Shown piece after piece: positions 1 to 10,365 of a stretch of 64,000 bases of DNA. Under the pieces are notes generated by a model that ran no database searches, was not told where the DNA came from, and was given only the letters and a program-made list of their open reading frames with translations. Location: assembly GCA_003586115.2 (NCBI GenBank), contig QVOM02000001.1, positions 13,653,291 through 13,717,290 on the forward strand. The letters run 5' to 3'. Origin of the DNA: Salvator merianae. Taxonomy: Eukaryota; Chordata; Lepidosauria; Squamata; Teiidae. Made by a program: the position numbers and the translations under genes. Every line of letters begins with the position of its first letter. Positions within the stretch are counted from its first letter, which is position 1.

Positions 1-180
1 GTGCTGAAGGCCCACATGCACAGTCCAAGAGGAAAGGACAGGATGAATCTGCCCCTCACTTCCCACCTCGTCCTACCCCATTCCCGTAGCTGGCAGACTT
101 TTCTTGGCTGAAAGCTCCAGCAGCTGGCAGCGACAGAGATCCTTTGAACTAATAAAGAGCCCATTGTGTTTCTTTTGGGG
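1..180 (+). other. Possible 3' end of an upstream gene, with poly(A) signal
   Basis: A canonical AATAAA lies at 151-156, followed by a GT/T-rich stretch (161-180) of the kind seen downstream of cleavage sites. The preceding 150 bases look non-repetitive. In human the gene upstream of SLC26A10 on the same strand is ARHGEF25, so this could be the end of its 3' UTR, but no coding exon of it is visible here. That assignment is inference from synteny only. Confidence 0.3.
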
Positions 181-551
181 TTACATGTGTCTATGTGGAA
201 TCTGAGCCTAAAAGGGAAAAAAAAGACATGTAGAGTGAAACTCTGATAATGATGGATCAAAGCAGTAAATTCCCCAAAGACACATTATTCTGCACTCTAA
301 CCACTAGAGTTTGTGATTGTTTGCTTCCCCTGGTTTTTAGCTCAGGGCTTCAAAAGAAGTGGCATTGTTCATCTAAATCAGTGTTAAGTGCATTTGCACT
401 ATTGACTTCTAATGGGACAAAAGAAGGAACCATGATTAGTATGGGGATGTATTTATTTATTATATTTGCATCCTGCCTTTCCTCAATGGATCTCGAGGTA
501 TTATAGATAGGTGCTCTTCATTTTCATTGTTCCAACCATCCTTTAAAATAA
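181..551. other. Intergenic, nothing assigned
   Basis: No coding signal. An A/T-rich piece near 440-500 and the words around 290-310 recall a degraded tRNA-SINE in reverse, but too little is preserved to call it. The last three bases (549-551, TAA) flank the next transposon. Confidence 0.4.
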
Positions 552-1749
552 GGCCGCGTTCTGACACGGCATATAATCAGTTTACAGGCCGTCTTCAGTT
601 CCCGCTGTCCCGACATGATCTTGTCGTTCCGTAGTTTTTCTGGACTAAATTGGCAAAATCCGGACTACTTTGTATTCGGATTTAATGAGTTCTTAAGCTG
701 TTCCAGATCGCTAGCGTGCTTTACTTTGCGATGTGGGAATGGGGAAGGAGACTATTTGGGAGGGACCGTACTTTTTGGGCGGTGTGCAGAGGGAGGGATC
801 CCCATTTTGTGCCGTCCAATGACAGACTTTGTGGGTGGACAGGAAGCGCAGTAGTTTCCTTTGCCTCCATTATCCCCCCTTCCATCGCTGCCAGGGCAAA
901 AGAAATCGTCCTCCTTTTTACTTCGCTAAGCTGCGGTCCTTTCTCTTTCTTTATCCCCTATTCGACACTGCCAGGAAGAAATTAAAGGCTTCCTCCACTT
1001 CTGTCTGCTCTTTAAACCAAAAAATAAACTGTGCCTGTTTGGGGTTGCAGTCCTCTTGTCCCAACAAAGAACCCACTCAAGATGAGTTTTGCCATCGGCA
1101 GCACACAGCTACACAGCGGGGACACATGCCGCTGCAGATGCCTCAGGGGGAGATAAGGCAGAGTCCATTTGCTGGCGATGAACTGCACTATCAAGATAAT
1201 AGAGCCCCCCCCCACGTTCCCTCCCCACGTTTCCCCTTCGTCACGGACCTCTCCCTGCTTTTGTGCTACTTTTAAATTGCGCAATTGCACAAAAGTGCAC
1301 TTGCAAGGGAGGAGAAATCACCATCAGTCCTTTAAAAAGCTTAATTGTGTAGTACACATGGTTTTAAAGTTCTGCTTGTGTAGATAGAGGCTGTAGTGGG
1401 GAGAAGGAGCAAATGGCGAATGACTAGTAACACTGCCAAGTCAATCCATGTTCTGAGGCAGCAGTGGGGACATATGGAGAGCGGAGCTTGACTTTCCCAC
1501 CCCTGTGACATCAAGATTTGAATGCTGGGACTGCAGCCAATCACTGACTGCACAGGGAGGAGAATTTGATGAGGGGTGGAGGCGGAAAAGGTACTGTTTC
1601 TCCGTGCCAAGCACAGGAAATATCAGTGTGGGAACGAGCAAGTACGAATTGAGTCCGTGTTAAACTGTAACTGTGGGAACGATCAGAAGACGAATTCAGT
1701 CCTTGTATTCTTCTGATATGGATTAAATTTACGATGTCGGACCGCGGCC
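552..1749 (+). mobile_element. Non-autonomous TIR DNA transposon, 1.2-kb family, copy A
   Basis: The 1198-bp element starts GGCCGCGTTCTGACACGG, and the reverse complement of its right end starts GGCCGCGGTCCGACATCG (14 of 18 match), so it has terminal inverted repeats. The left flank is TAA (549-551) and the right flank AAA, compatible with a decayed 3-bp target duplication. A second full copy in the opposite orientation lies at 2746-3938. It encodes no transposase; the frames inside are not conserved between copies. The length, GGCC termini and TTA/TAA target (clear in copy B) suggest PIF/Harbinger, which is inferred. Confidence 0.7.
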
Positions 1750-2104
1750 AAAGATAGGACTGGTAACTGGTCTAAGGCCACCTTGTAAGCTTCATGGCTG
1801 AGTCCAGATTTGAATCTCCATGTTTTCAGTTCCAGTATGACAAATGTCTTATAACCCCAGAACATACAGATAATAGGCTGCAGAAGAAGTATACTTTTTG
1901 GTAAGACTAATTTCTCAGATGCAAATCAATCAATATAAATTTTCAAAAAAACTTTATCAATATTTTAATATATCCTATAATTTTATGCAATAGGCCAGAA
2001 TCTTAAGAGCTGCAAGTAAACACCTAGACTTATTAAAGAAGGGAAAGCCTGTCACTTTACAGAGAAACAAAATTCATAATCTCAACTGATGAGCATCAGT
2101 TGTT
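1750..2104. other. Intergenic AT-rich spacer
   Basis: AT-rich sequence between two repeats. No exon, RNA gene or clear repeat was recognised. Confidence 0.4.
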
Positions 2105-2270
2105 TTGACTCTTCCAGGAGTCAGATCCTCTGAAGATGGGCATCGTAGCTATGTCCGAAAAGCAAAGGTTCTCAGAAGAACTATAGAACATGGTACAATA
2201 GCCCAAAAACTACTACAAATGAGATTGAAACCAGCCATGAAAGCCTACATTCTACCAAAATTCAAATGTT
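2105..2270 (+). repeat. Interspersed repeat fragment (squamate type)
   Basis: The word order CCTCTGAAGATG ... GTCCGAAAAGC ... AGAACATGG ... CAGCCATGAAAGCC is a diverged version of a repeat very common in lizard and snake genomes. I cannot name its class with certainty. It ends near an A-run at 2280-2292. A frame runs across it only by chance. Confidence 0.5.
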
Positions 2271-2309
2271 CCAAAGGAAAAAAAAAAAAAAATCATATAG
2301 AATCTGTGG

Positions 2310-2545
2310 CCCTTTCTGCACATGCCTGCTGTTCCAGCCCAGGGTGGCCCATAGGCCAAATGGTCCATACTCTGGACCATGATAGTTCAGGCAACGCCTC
2401 CAGGAGTCTAGACAACAGAGCAGGATGTGGTGCCAAAATGACACCATATCCCACTCCACTGGTAAATCTTTTAAAAGTAATCCACAATCAGACTATTGAT
2501 GGTATTCCAGTTCACAGAGGATATGTGCACATCATGTCCCCACAG
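2310..2545. repeat. Hairpin-bearing interspersed repeat, copy 1
   Basis: Contains GGATGTGGTGCC-aaaatg-ACACCATATCC, a near-perfect inverted repeat, followed by a tail that reappears at 37330-37430 (same words around TGGTGCCAAAATG and the AATGGTAT stretch). A shorter relative is at 24150-24270. It is dispersed, has no coding capacity and is probably a MITE-type element. Confidence 0.5.
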
Positions 2546-2574
2546 ACCAATATGCCAGTTCCAGTGCTTTGGGG

Positions 2575-2745
2575 GGCACATTTCAACATGGCATTTAATC
2601 AGTTTACAGTCCGTCTTCAGTTCCCACTGGCCTGAAATGATTTCACCTTTCAGTAGTTTTTCAGGGGTAAATTGCCAAAATCAGGACTACTTGGCATTCA
2701 GATTAAGGGAGTTCTCGGCCTGTTTCAGATCATTAGCCTCTTTTA
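2575..2745 (+). mobile_element. Copy C of the 1.2-kb TIR transposon, segment 1
   Basis: Matches the first ~170 bp of copy A (552-724) in the same orientation and stops at the insertion point of copy B. The last three bases (TTA, 2743-2745) are the left target duplication. The element resumes at 3942. Confidence 0.65.
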
Positions 2746-3938
2746 GGGTGCAGTCCAACACTGTAAATTTAATCTGTATTGAAAGAGTACAAGGAGTGAA
2801 TTCATCTTCTGATCGTTCCTACATTTGCATTTTAACATAGACTCCATTCAGACTTGCTCGTTCTCACACTGAAGTTTCCCATGCTTAGCACGGGAAAACT
2901 GTGCCTTTTCTGTCTCCACCCCTCGCCAAATTCCTCTCCCTGTGCAGTCAGTGATTGGCTGCAGTTCCAATGTTCAAATTTTGACTTCACAAGGGCAGAC
3001 ATGTCAAGCTCCACCCTCCATATGTCCCCGCTGCTGCCTCAGAACATGGATTCTCTGGGTGACGTTACTAGTTATTTGCCATTTGCTCCTTCTCCCCCTC
3101 CAATCTGTATCTACACAAGCAGAACTTTAATACCACATGTACCACACAGTTAAGCTTCTTAAAGGGTAGATGGCGATTTCTGCTCCATTGCAATTGCACT
3201 TTTGTTCAATTGCACAATTTAAGAGTAGCACAAAAGCAGGGAGAGGTCTGTGAAGAGGGGGAAACATGGGGGGGATGTGAGGGGGCTTAATTATTGTGAT
3301 AGTGTAGTTACTGGCCAACAAATGGACTCTGCCTCACCTCCCCCCAAGACATCCACAGCGGCATGTGTCCCACTATGTAGCTATGTGCTGCTGATGGCAA
3401 AACTGAGACTGAGTGGGTTCTTTGTTGGAGCAAGAGGACTGCACCTCCAAACAGGCACAGTCTATTTTTGGGTTTAATCAGCAGACAGAAGTGGAGGAAA
3501 CTTTTAATTGCTACCTGGCAGTGTCGAATGGGGGAGAAAGGAAGAGAAAGGATCGCAGTTTAGCAAAGTAAAAGGGAGGACAGCTTTCTTTTCTCCTGGC
3601 AGTGAAGGAAGGGCGGATAATAGAGGCGGATGGAACTATTGTGCTTCCTGCCCACCCACAAAGTCTGTCATTGGATGGCAGGAAATGAGAAGCCTTCCCT
3701 CTGCAGGTCCCCCAAAAAGTACAGTCCCTCCCAAATAGTCTCCTTCCGGGTTCTCATATTGCAAAGTAAAGCAGGCTAGAGTTCTGGAATGGCTTGAGAA
3801 CTCATTAAAGCTGAATACAAAGTAGTCTGGATTTCACCAATTTAGTCCAGAAAACCTACAGAAAGGCAAGATCATGTGGGGCCAGTGGGAACTGGAGACA
3901 GCCTGTAAACTGATTAAATGCCATGTCTGAACACGGCC
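2746..3938 (-). mobile_element. Copy B of the 1.2-kb TIR transposon, inserted in copy C
   Basis: Full-length 1193-bp copy, reverse-oriented to copy A and collinear with it throughout. The right end read in reverse begins GGCCGTGTTCAGACATGG; the left end begins GGGTGCAGTCCAACACTG. It is flanked on both sides by TTA (2743-2745 and 3939-3941), a clean 3-bp target duplication inside an older copy of the same family. TTA duplication and GGSC-type termini fit PIF/Harbinger non-autonomous elements. No transposase frame is present. Confidence 0.75.
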
Positions 3939-3941
3939 TTA

Positions 3942-4170
3942 CTCTGAAATGTGAGAACATGCAATTAGACTATTTGGGAGAAGACCATACTTTGGGGGGG
4001 CATGCAGAGGGAGAGCTCCCTATTTCCTCCCATCCGATAACAGATTTTGTTATGGGTGTTGTACTCAAGAGGGTGAGAACCTCACAACTGGCATGGGAAG
4101 AGATAACCGCACCTAGCATATACTGCCTGGTTTCTGCCGTCTTGTCCTCCTTCACACCTTCAAACTGTTT
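3942..4170 (+). mobile_element. Copy C of the 1.2-kb TIR transposon, segment 2
   Basis: Continues copy C exactly where segment 1 stopped, matching about 725-930 of copy A (shared words include GACTATTTGGGA and the following GCAGAGGGAG). It ends in a T-run (4171-4185) where L1-related sequence begins. Confidence 0.65.
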
Positions 4171-4199
4171 TTTTTTTTTTTTTACTGTTTGGATTTTTT

Positions 4200-4900
4200 T
4201 TAACAAAAGAGAAGATGCAGTGGAAGCTATTCTTTATTTACCTTGGGCAACACCCTGTTCTGTAGCTGGCTGGACACCACAGTCCTCTCTCAAAATGCAT
4301 ACCTCCTCCTTTCTCTCCTATCTCTGTAAGAAGGACACTATGTTTCCTCCATTTTCCTTTGGCAATGCACAAGGGAAACAACATTTCCTTTCATTAAAAG
4401 AAGACTTTAAGAACATTCCTTTTAAACCAGAATTTTATTTACTAGGTATAGAAGAGGGCAACTTTGATAATGTTAATGTTTTAATTCAAAACATGGTGAC
4501 TGCAGCTAGAATTGTCTATGCACAAAAATGGAAAGGAGATAAAATACTTCTGGTAGATGACTGGTTGATGAAAATGATGAATCTCACAGAGATGGACAAA
4601 TTGACTAACTTATTGAGAAATAAGATCATGGATAAGTTTGTTAAAAATTAGAAACCCTTTATTCACTTTCCACAAGAATTAGAAAATGAGCTTGTTATCA
4701 CTGGATTTGAAGAATAAAGATGAAAGAAGACAGGTCAGAAGAAGAAGGGAAATCAGGAGGGGCAAGAAACAAGAAATCTAGAATACATGTTTGAAGAAGG
4801 GGGGTAGCCAAAATGTAATGAACCAAGGTTATCTTATGAACACACCCATTTGGGAATAAGAGATATGTTTTATGTATTTCAAAAAAAAAAAAGAAGAAAG
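4200..4900 (+). mobile_element. Truncated L1 LINE, ORF2 C-terminus and 3' UTR
   Basis: A frame ending in a stop at 4649-4651 carries the signature of the reptile L1 ORF2 C-terminal tail: TAARIVYAQKW, then a DDWLMKM-type motif and a Met/Glu/Leu-rich end (roughly 4410-4648). It is followed by a short 3' UTR and an A-run (4881-4892). The 5' part of the element is missing and upstream in-frame sequence is junk, so this is a dead 5'-truncated insertion. It splits copy C of the 1.2-kb transposon. Confidence 0.65.
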
Positions 4901-5004
4901 GACTTATTACATAAAATTGGCACTGTGCTTCAGCGGCTCTAGGGCAAACTGCACCATACAGCTTTCTTCAAAAATGCCAGGGGGTGGGGATGCATGCCGG
5001 TTTG

Positions 5005-5450
5005 TATAAGCCTCAGCTGTGCCTGTTTGGGAGTGCAGTCCTCTTACCCCAACAAATAACCTACATCATTATCAATTTTGCCATCAGCACCACACAACTA
5101 TATAGTGGGATACATGCCACTGTGGATGTCTCTGAGGCAAGTGAGGTGAAGCCAGTTTGCTGACTACTAACTTCACTTTCATGGTAATAGACCCCCACCT
5201 ACATTCCCCCCTTTTCACTGACCTCTCCCTGCTTTTATGCTACTCTGAAATTGCAGAATCGCATAAAAGAGCAATTATGAAGGAGCGGAAATTGTGATCT
5301 GCCCTTTAAGAAGCTTTATTGTATGGTAGATGTGGAATTAAAGTTCTGCTTGAGTGGATACAGGTTGGAGGGGGAGAAAGGGCAAATGGTAAATGACTAG
5401 TAATGCCACCAAGGGAATCCATGTTCTGAGGCAGCAGCAGGGAAATACAG
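5005..5450 (+). mobile_element. Copy C of the 1.2-kb TIR transposon, segment 3
   Basis: Matches about 1030-1465 of copy A in the same orientation (CTGTGCCTGTTTGGG through TTCTGAGGCAGCAG). About 100 bp of the family sequence is missing at the L1 junction. The right end of the family is not recognisable after 5450. Confidence 0.6.
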
Positions 5451-7202
5451 AAATCCTCCCCAACCCAGCTCCAAGAAAGAAACAGCTGAGGTGCTCCAAA
5501 ATCCTGACCATCAATGAGCAGACCTTTCTGAGGCTTGGAGACAGAAGGAGTCACACGCTGAGGAAGAATGTCTGTCAGTTCTCACCGAAATGTACCCAGA
5601 AGGTGACTCTTTAACTGTGATCTTATCTTAAGTCTGCATTCAAACACTGAAAAAAGCACCTCTGAGGAAGCTTAAAGATGTTTCACATGTGGAATCATTC
5701 CCATGCCAGTCTGCTCCTCCCCCCTCTCATGAACATTCTAGGGCAGAAAAAGAGAGATTCGAGCTGGAGTGAGAACATGAGGGCCACACACTACTGTCAC
5801 TAAGGTGCTTTTGAGAGACTTTTTTGGCTACACATGAAAACAGATTAGGACATACAGTTTATGTATATAATGAAAAAATCTCAGTGCATTGTATGTACCT
5901 GCAAAGAACACTAAACCTTTATTCTTATGTGCCATCTATGGGGAGACTTAAGATGCCACCCTGAGCAATAATGGTGCAAGGCTGGCTAATGCCTCCAGCC
6001 CCCAAAAATACCCCAGCTTCCAAACAATACTCCCTTTCCTTGAATGACTTATAACTACTCCAAAGGCATATTAGTGAGGAAGGTGCCAGTGCCCTATCAT
6101 ACCCAGAAGTCTGAAGCCTGAGTCCATTTTTCTGCTGGCTTTATTTATTCATATATAGATAAGCGATTACGTTACATGAGATCAATTTTCAAGTAGGTAT
6201 GAATAGCGCTGCAACTTTACAGCATCTTATCTACCCTTAGCTTTACCTATTGTAACCCCTGGCACCGCATCCTTTTAGCTGCCTCATCTTCTGTCCCAGC
6301 AGTCCCCAAAAGCACCAGCTACCACTGCTGGTAGTGAATGTTATTTTTTTTACTTCTGTTCTCTGTCTTACAAGCAAGCTGTTACTACCCATGAATGCCC
6401 CCAAAGAGACTGAGAGAACTGCTGATTTTTATAATTTCAAAGAGAGAACTGTCATTGTGTCTCTATCCCAGCATGGCTCAGTGTAATCTGAGCTTTTTTT
6501 TGCACAAGTCTCAAAACTGTAACCTATTTAGCTTCCTGCAGGCATCTTCTTCTATCACATTTTTAAAACTAAGCAACAAACGGGCCCAATCTCATGCCTT
6601 GGAAACAACTTTTCCAAGGGTTTTTTTGTTGATGATTAGCTTAATAATGCTTAAGAAAAAGTTGTATGACATCTGAAAGCATGCATAAAACATTGCACAC
6701 CCTGCTTGCAGAAAGTGATTGCTCTTACTTCTTGTTGTTCCTACAGAAATTTTAATCTTTTTTTTAAAGCTATTGGGGAAAATAATAGCTGAGGTGCAAA
6801 TGTAAGACAAGTTCTAAAAACTCATCAAAGATGTACAACAGGTTTTCCCAAAGTGGGTCATGGAGATGTTTAGGTAGTCTGCAACAAAATAGGTTTTGGG
6901 AGGGTTTGAGAGCAAATGTTTCTTTCAGTGCAGAAGTTGCCCAGATGCCAGCAGCTATGCATTCACCTCCAACCCCATTCAGCACAAGAAATAGCGCTTT
7001 GCAGCAAGAAGCACCATATAACTACTGGATGAGACTGCCCTGAACACCAGCAACCACTCCGTCTAGCCAAGGTAAATGGGTTACCAAATCTTTGGGCTGC
7101 TGATTAGTGGGCCGCAGGCTATTCTCATAATGGTTAACCAAATATCTATGGGAAGCCCTCAGTATGAAATCAATATGTAAGAGCAATAATATTCTTCCTC
7201 AT
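5451..7202. other. Intergenic, nothing assigned
   Basis: AT-rich sequence without a recognisable exon, RNA gene or repeat boundary. Short open frames are at the chance level and show no domain. Confidence 0.4.
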
Positions 7203-7207
7203 CATGG

Positions 7208-7804
7208 GGCCTGTTCGCACTGCCGCGGTAGACCATTCTTAAGTGCTAACTGGAACGGAGCTTTCGCACTGCCACGGGCGCGCGCCTCACCCAATCCCAA
7301 CCACTTCGTACCCGATTTGTACCTGATCCTGGGTAAGGCATGACAAGTAAAAGCTTGTCTTCATTCCGACCTGCGCAGTGGAGCGAAGATCGGGCACGCT
7401 ACTTTCACACTTCCGTCCACATTTGAAATGGCGGCCGGGCGTGGCTGGCGCGGCTGCGCATGCGTGGTATGAAGCTTCACACCCGGGTGTGAAGTTTTCA
7501 CAACCAGGTGCGAAGTTTTCACACCCGGGATAGCCCTTTGGGCATGGCAGCCTAGCTGCCGTTATGAAGCTGGCTCCGTAACGAGCCCTCCGGTTACGAA
7601 GCGGAGCTCAATGGTACGAAGCGGAGCTCGATGGTACGGAGTGCGGTACCGAACTAGCGGATGCCATCTGCACTGTTTCCTCTGCTGGTCAGCTTCAGGT
7701 CCGTTCCTCTGGCTGGGAGTGCGAAGGGTAGCCAGCGTTCTCCAACCCCTCCAGTCCGAAGCCAACTACTGGGAACGGTCTACCGAGCTCAGTGTGAAAA
7801 GGCC
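7208..7804. mobile_element. 597-bp CpG-rich TIR element with CATGG target duplication
   Basis: Left terminus GGCCTGTTCGCACTG and reverse-complemented right terminus GGCCTTTTCACACTG match at 13 of 15, and both run into GGTAGACC. CATGG is present on both sides (7203-7207, 7805-7809). The interior has many CpGs and short direct repeats (two GTGAAGTTTTCACA-like blocks at 7489-7528 and two GAAGCGGAGCTC blocks at 7600-7632). No transposase frame. High CpG retention suggests a fairly recent insertion; the superfamily is unresolved. Confidence 0.6.
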
Positions 7805-7825
7805 CATGGTCTCAGCAGTTGGTCT

Positions 7826-8420
7826 TTAGAGGCATACTGCCTCCACACCAGCAAGGCTACTACACAGCAAGCCCTCATCTATGGCCATGTCTCTGTTTAC
7901 CTCCACGAGTGTATTATGGAAGTGGCTAAGGTGTTGCATCTCCATTCTTGTCAGAACAATGCCTTCACCAAGGAGTGTGACACCTGCCCAGGTTCCCAAA
8001 GGCCAAGGGTGTGAAAACATGCTCTACTGACAAATGCTTGCTCCTCACTTTGTCAGGCACCTGCATGAGCTGAAATGGAGTCCAGAAGTGACCTCCCACA
8101 CTGTGTATGGAGACATGGCCTACATCAGCTGCCTATGGGATGGTTGACATCACTGCCATGCTGTGGATGACAGATACTCCCAAGTTTCTGAAATGGCTCT
8201 TTGAGGCCACCAGGACCAAACTATAGCCAAAACACCACCTGTAGGAGCCAAAGAATGTGGCCAGAATTTTGGCCATGAATAGGAAGTATGGCTGGAACTT
8301 GAATTGTTGAGTTGTCAAAGGGCCAGCACACTGCCACAAATGCCAACCCACTGTTGACTTCTCAGGACACCCTGAAAGTAGTTTTTCCCACTCCCAGGTC
8401 ATTTAGTGAGTACAAGAAAG
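7826..8420 (+). pseudogene. Coding-like decayed stretch, unidentified
   Basis: Just right of the TIR element the + strand stays open to 8012-8014, and further peptide-like segments in shifted frames follow to about 8240 with several stops. The composition reads like decayed coding sequence (Cys/His/Trp codons spread evenly) rather than AT-rich spacer. I recognise no protein in it and see no splice structure. It could equally be an old repeat. Weak call. Confidence 0.15.
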
Positions 8421-10169
8421 TTGAGGTGCGCAAAATGCCATTCCAAATGCTTTATGAAGGGCTCTCCTTAGCAAACTCAACTTTTAAGTAGATGGGCATG
8501 GCTGTTTGGAATGCTTTGTAAAGCATTTCAAACAATGTTTTGAGCAATCATACAAGAAGGACTTCTCCTGATCCATCTTCTCTATATTATGTATGATTTT
8601 ATTTACATCTGTCATGTCTCCCCCTCCCCACAACACACACCTTATTGGGAATACATGTGTTGAAACATGGAAAATGGAGTAGAAATCTCTCAGCTCTTTC
8701 AAAATCCAACTCTTTCAGAATTCAGATCATCCAATGAAATTACAGGCTAAACATCTAATCCTGAAGCAATGGATCAGATGGTGTAGTTGTGGGGGCAGCA
8801 CCAAAGAGAAAATGCTTCATCACAGAAATGCCATACCAGTGCCGACATCTCACTGACCCAGGACTCTGTAACAATGGCTATTACTAAAAGATTTAGAAGA
8901 ATACTTGGAGCAGAAATGGTAGTTTGAAGGCTTGGTCCAACCTAAGAAACTTGTAGTCATGTCCCAGGAACCCCTGCCCAATCTCATTTAGCACTACAAA
9001 TTGCTTTGACTTGGGAGGGGAAGTGTTGAACTCTTACAGATCTTCCATATCATGGCACTGGGCTGAGTGATGAGCAACGTACTGAGTTCCCAGTGTCCCT
9101 TAGCTCAGTCATCTCTAGGCCCTGGCTATGCCTAAGCTTCGATCCATCTTTGGTCCACCTTCAGAGTAAGAGACACATCAGCCAAGTAACGAGCCGTTTT
9201 GGCCATGTTAGCACCGGGCCAGTAGACCAACACTGGCATGCATCATCTGCACTGCAGATCGATCTACCAGGAGGCCATGCCTCCCAATAGACTTCTGCAT
9301 CGATATCAGGCGAGGCATTGTACCTGGCTACCATTTCCAGGTGCCATTTTCAGTATACCGAGGTATTTTTAGTAAACAGAGGTTGAGAAGCCCAGCGCCA
9401 TTACACTAGGCACCCAGAAGCAACAGCAGAAGTGCACCACTTCTGGGCACCTGGCCAAAACAGCCCCAGCCAGTAATGCTGGAGGCCGGACTGGGTCACC
9501 CATGATGCAGATAGTCCTTGATGCAGGCTGCCAGTAGCCCAAGTGACCATGGCCTGGGTGACATATTTTGGCCCTTCGTGACATAGGATAACTCGCACTG
9601 TGCAGAAAGGGCCTTTTTGCATTGCCTGACTCAAAGGTGGATTTCTCCGAGTAAGGTAATCCAGAAGAAATACTGCTTCTCACTTTGCTGTTGTGTTCAC
9701 TCTGGACCCTAAGAATACAATGATCATCCCAGTCATGATTCTGGAGAGAACAGAGAAACTGCACTTCTGAAAGAGTAACAAGAAGGGGGAAAAGATGTAT
9801 AGCTGACTATGTTCAATGAGCAATTACTTCAGGTTAGCGGGGCGTTAAGAGCACAGGTACTCTTTGTGTGTGCTCCTGCTTGTTTATTTAACATGTTTTT
9901 ACCCTTCTACTCCAGGTGAAAGCTGATCAAAGAGACTCACACAAAACCAAACTCTCTGTACCACCTTTTCCCACACAGTGCAGTAAAGAGCCCTAATATT
10001 CTGCAACTCAAGGTCTTAGCCCAGTGACAGTGGCATTGTGCAGGGGGGGAGGGTGAGAGAAACCCCCAGAGGGTTTCAGTTGGAAATTTGGCCACCCTTG
10101 CAGAGGTGATCTGCCAGAAAACAGACGGCCAGGGGGAGAGCATTTGAGAACATAATCCTGTATGCTATT
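8421..10169. other. Intergenic with degraded inverted-repeat elements
   Basis: Words at 9115-9180 and 9635-9665 resemble the arms of the inverted-repeat element at 22968-23204. An inverted CCCAGAAG/CTTCTGGG pair lies at 9409-9455. 8425-8540 resembles the GTGCAAAATGCCATT-type hAT MITE end seen at 45649 and 37129. No coding exon was found. Confidence 0.35.
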
Positions 10170-10365
10170 GATTCATTTGTTTGGTTTGATGGCATTTATA
10201 TCCCGTCTTTCTTTCAAAGAGCTCAAAGCAGGAACATCATTCTTCTGCACTCAGTTTTAAGAGTCTGTGAAGTAGTTTAGGCTGAAGAACTGTGGCAAGT
10301 CCACAGTTGTTCAGTGAGGTCTTAGCTTGACACTCTAATCACTAGATTATGCTGACTTGCCATTA
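10170..10365 (-). mobile_element. Diverged tRNA-derived SINE
   Basis: Read on the minus strand it shows the squamate SINE layout: a TCTAGTGATTAGAGTGTC A-box-like start near 10350, a CAGCCTAAACTACTTCACAG middle, and a tail ending GGGATATAAATGCCATCAAA near 10180. The B-box portion is eroded. Confidence 0.5.

Noticed and set aside
2105..2635. 176-codon + strand frame
   Set aside because: It crosses three unrelated repeats and contains a poly-Lys run from an A-tract.
3923..4651. 242-codon frame on the + strand
   Set aside because: It spans transposon copy C, a T-run and an L1 ORF2 tail. Only the last ~80 codons are L1-derived; it is not a host gene.
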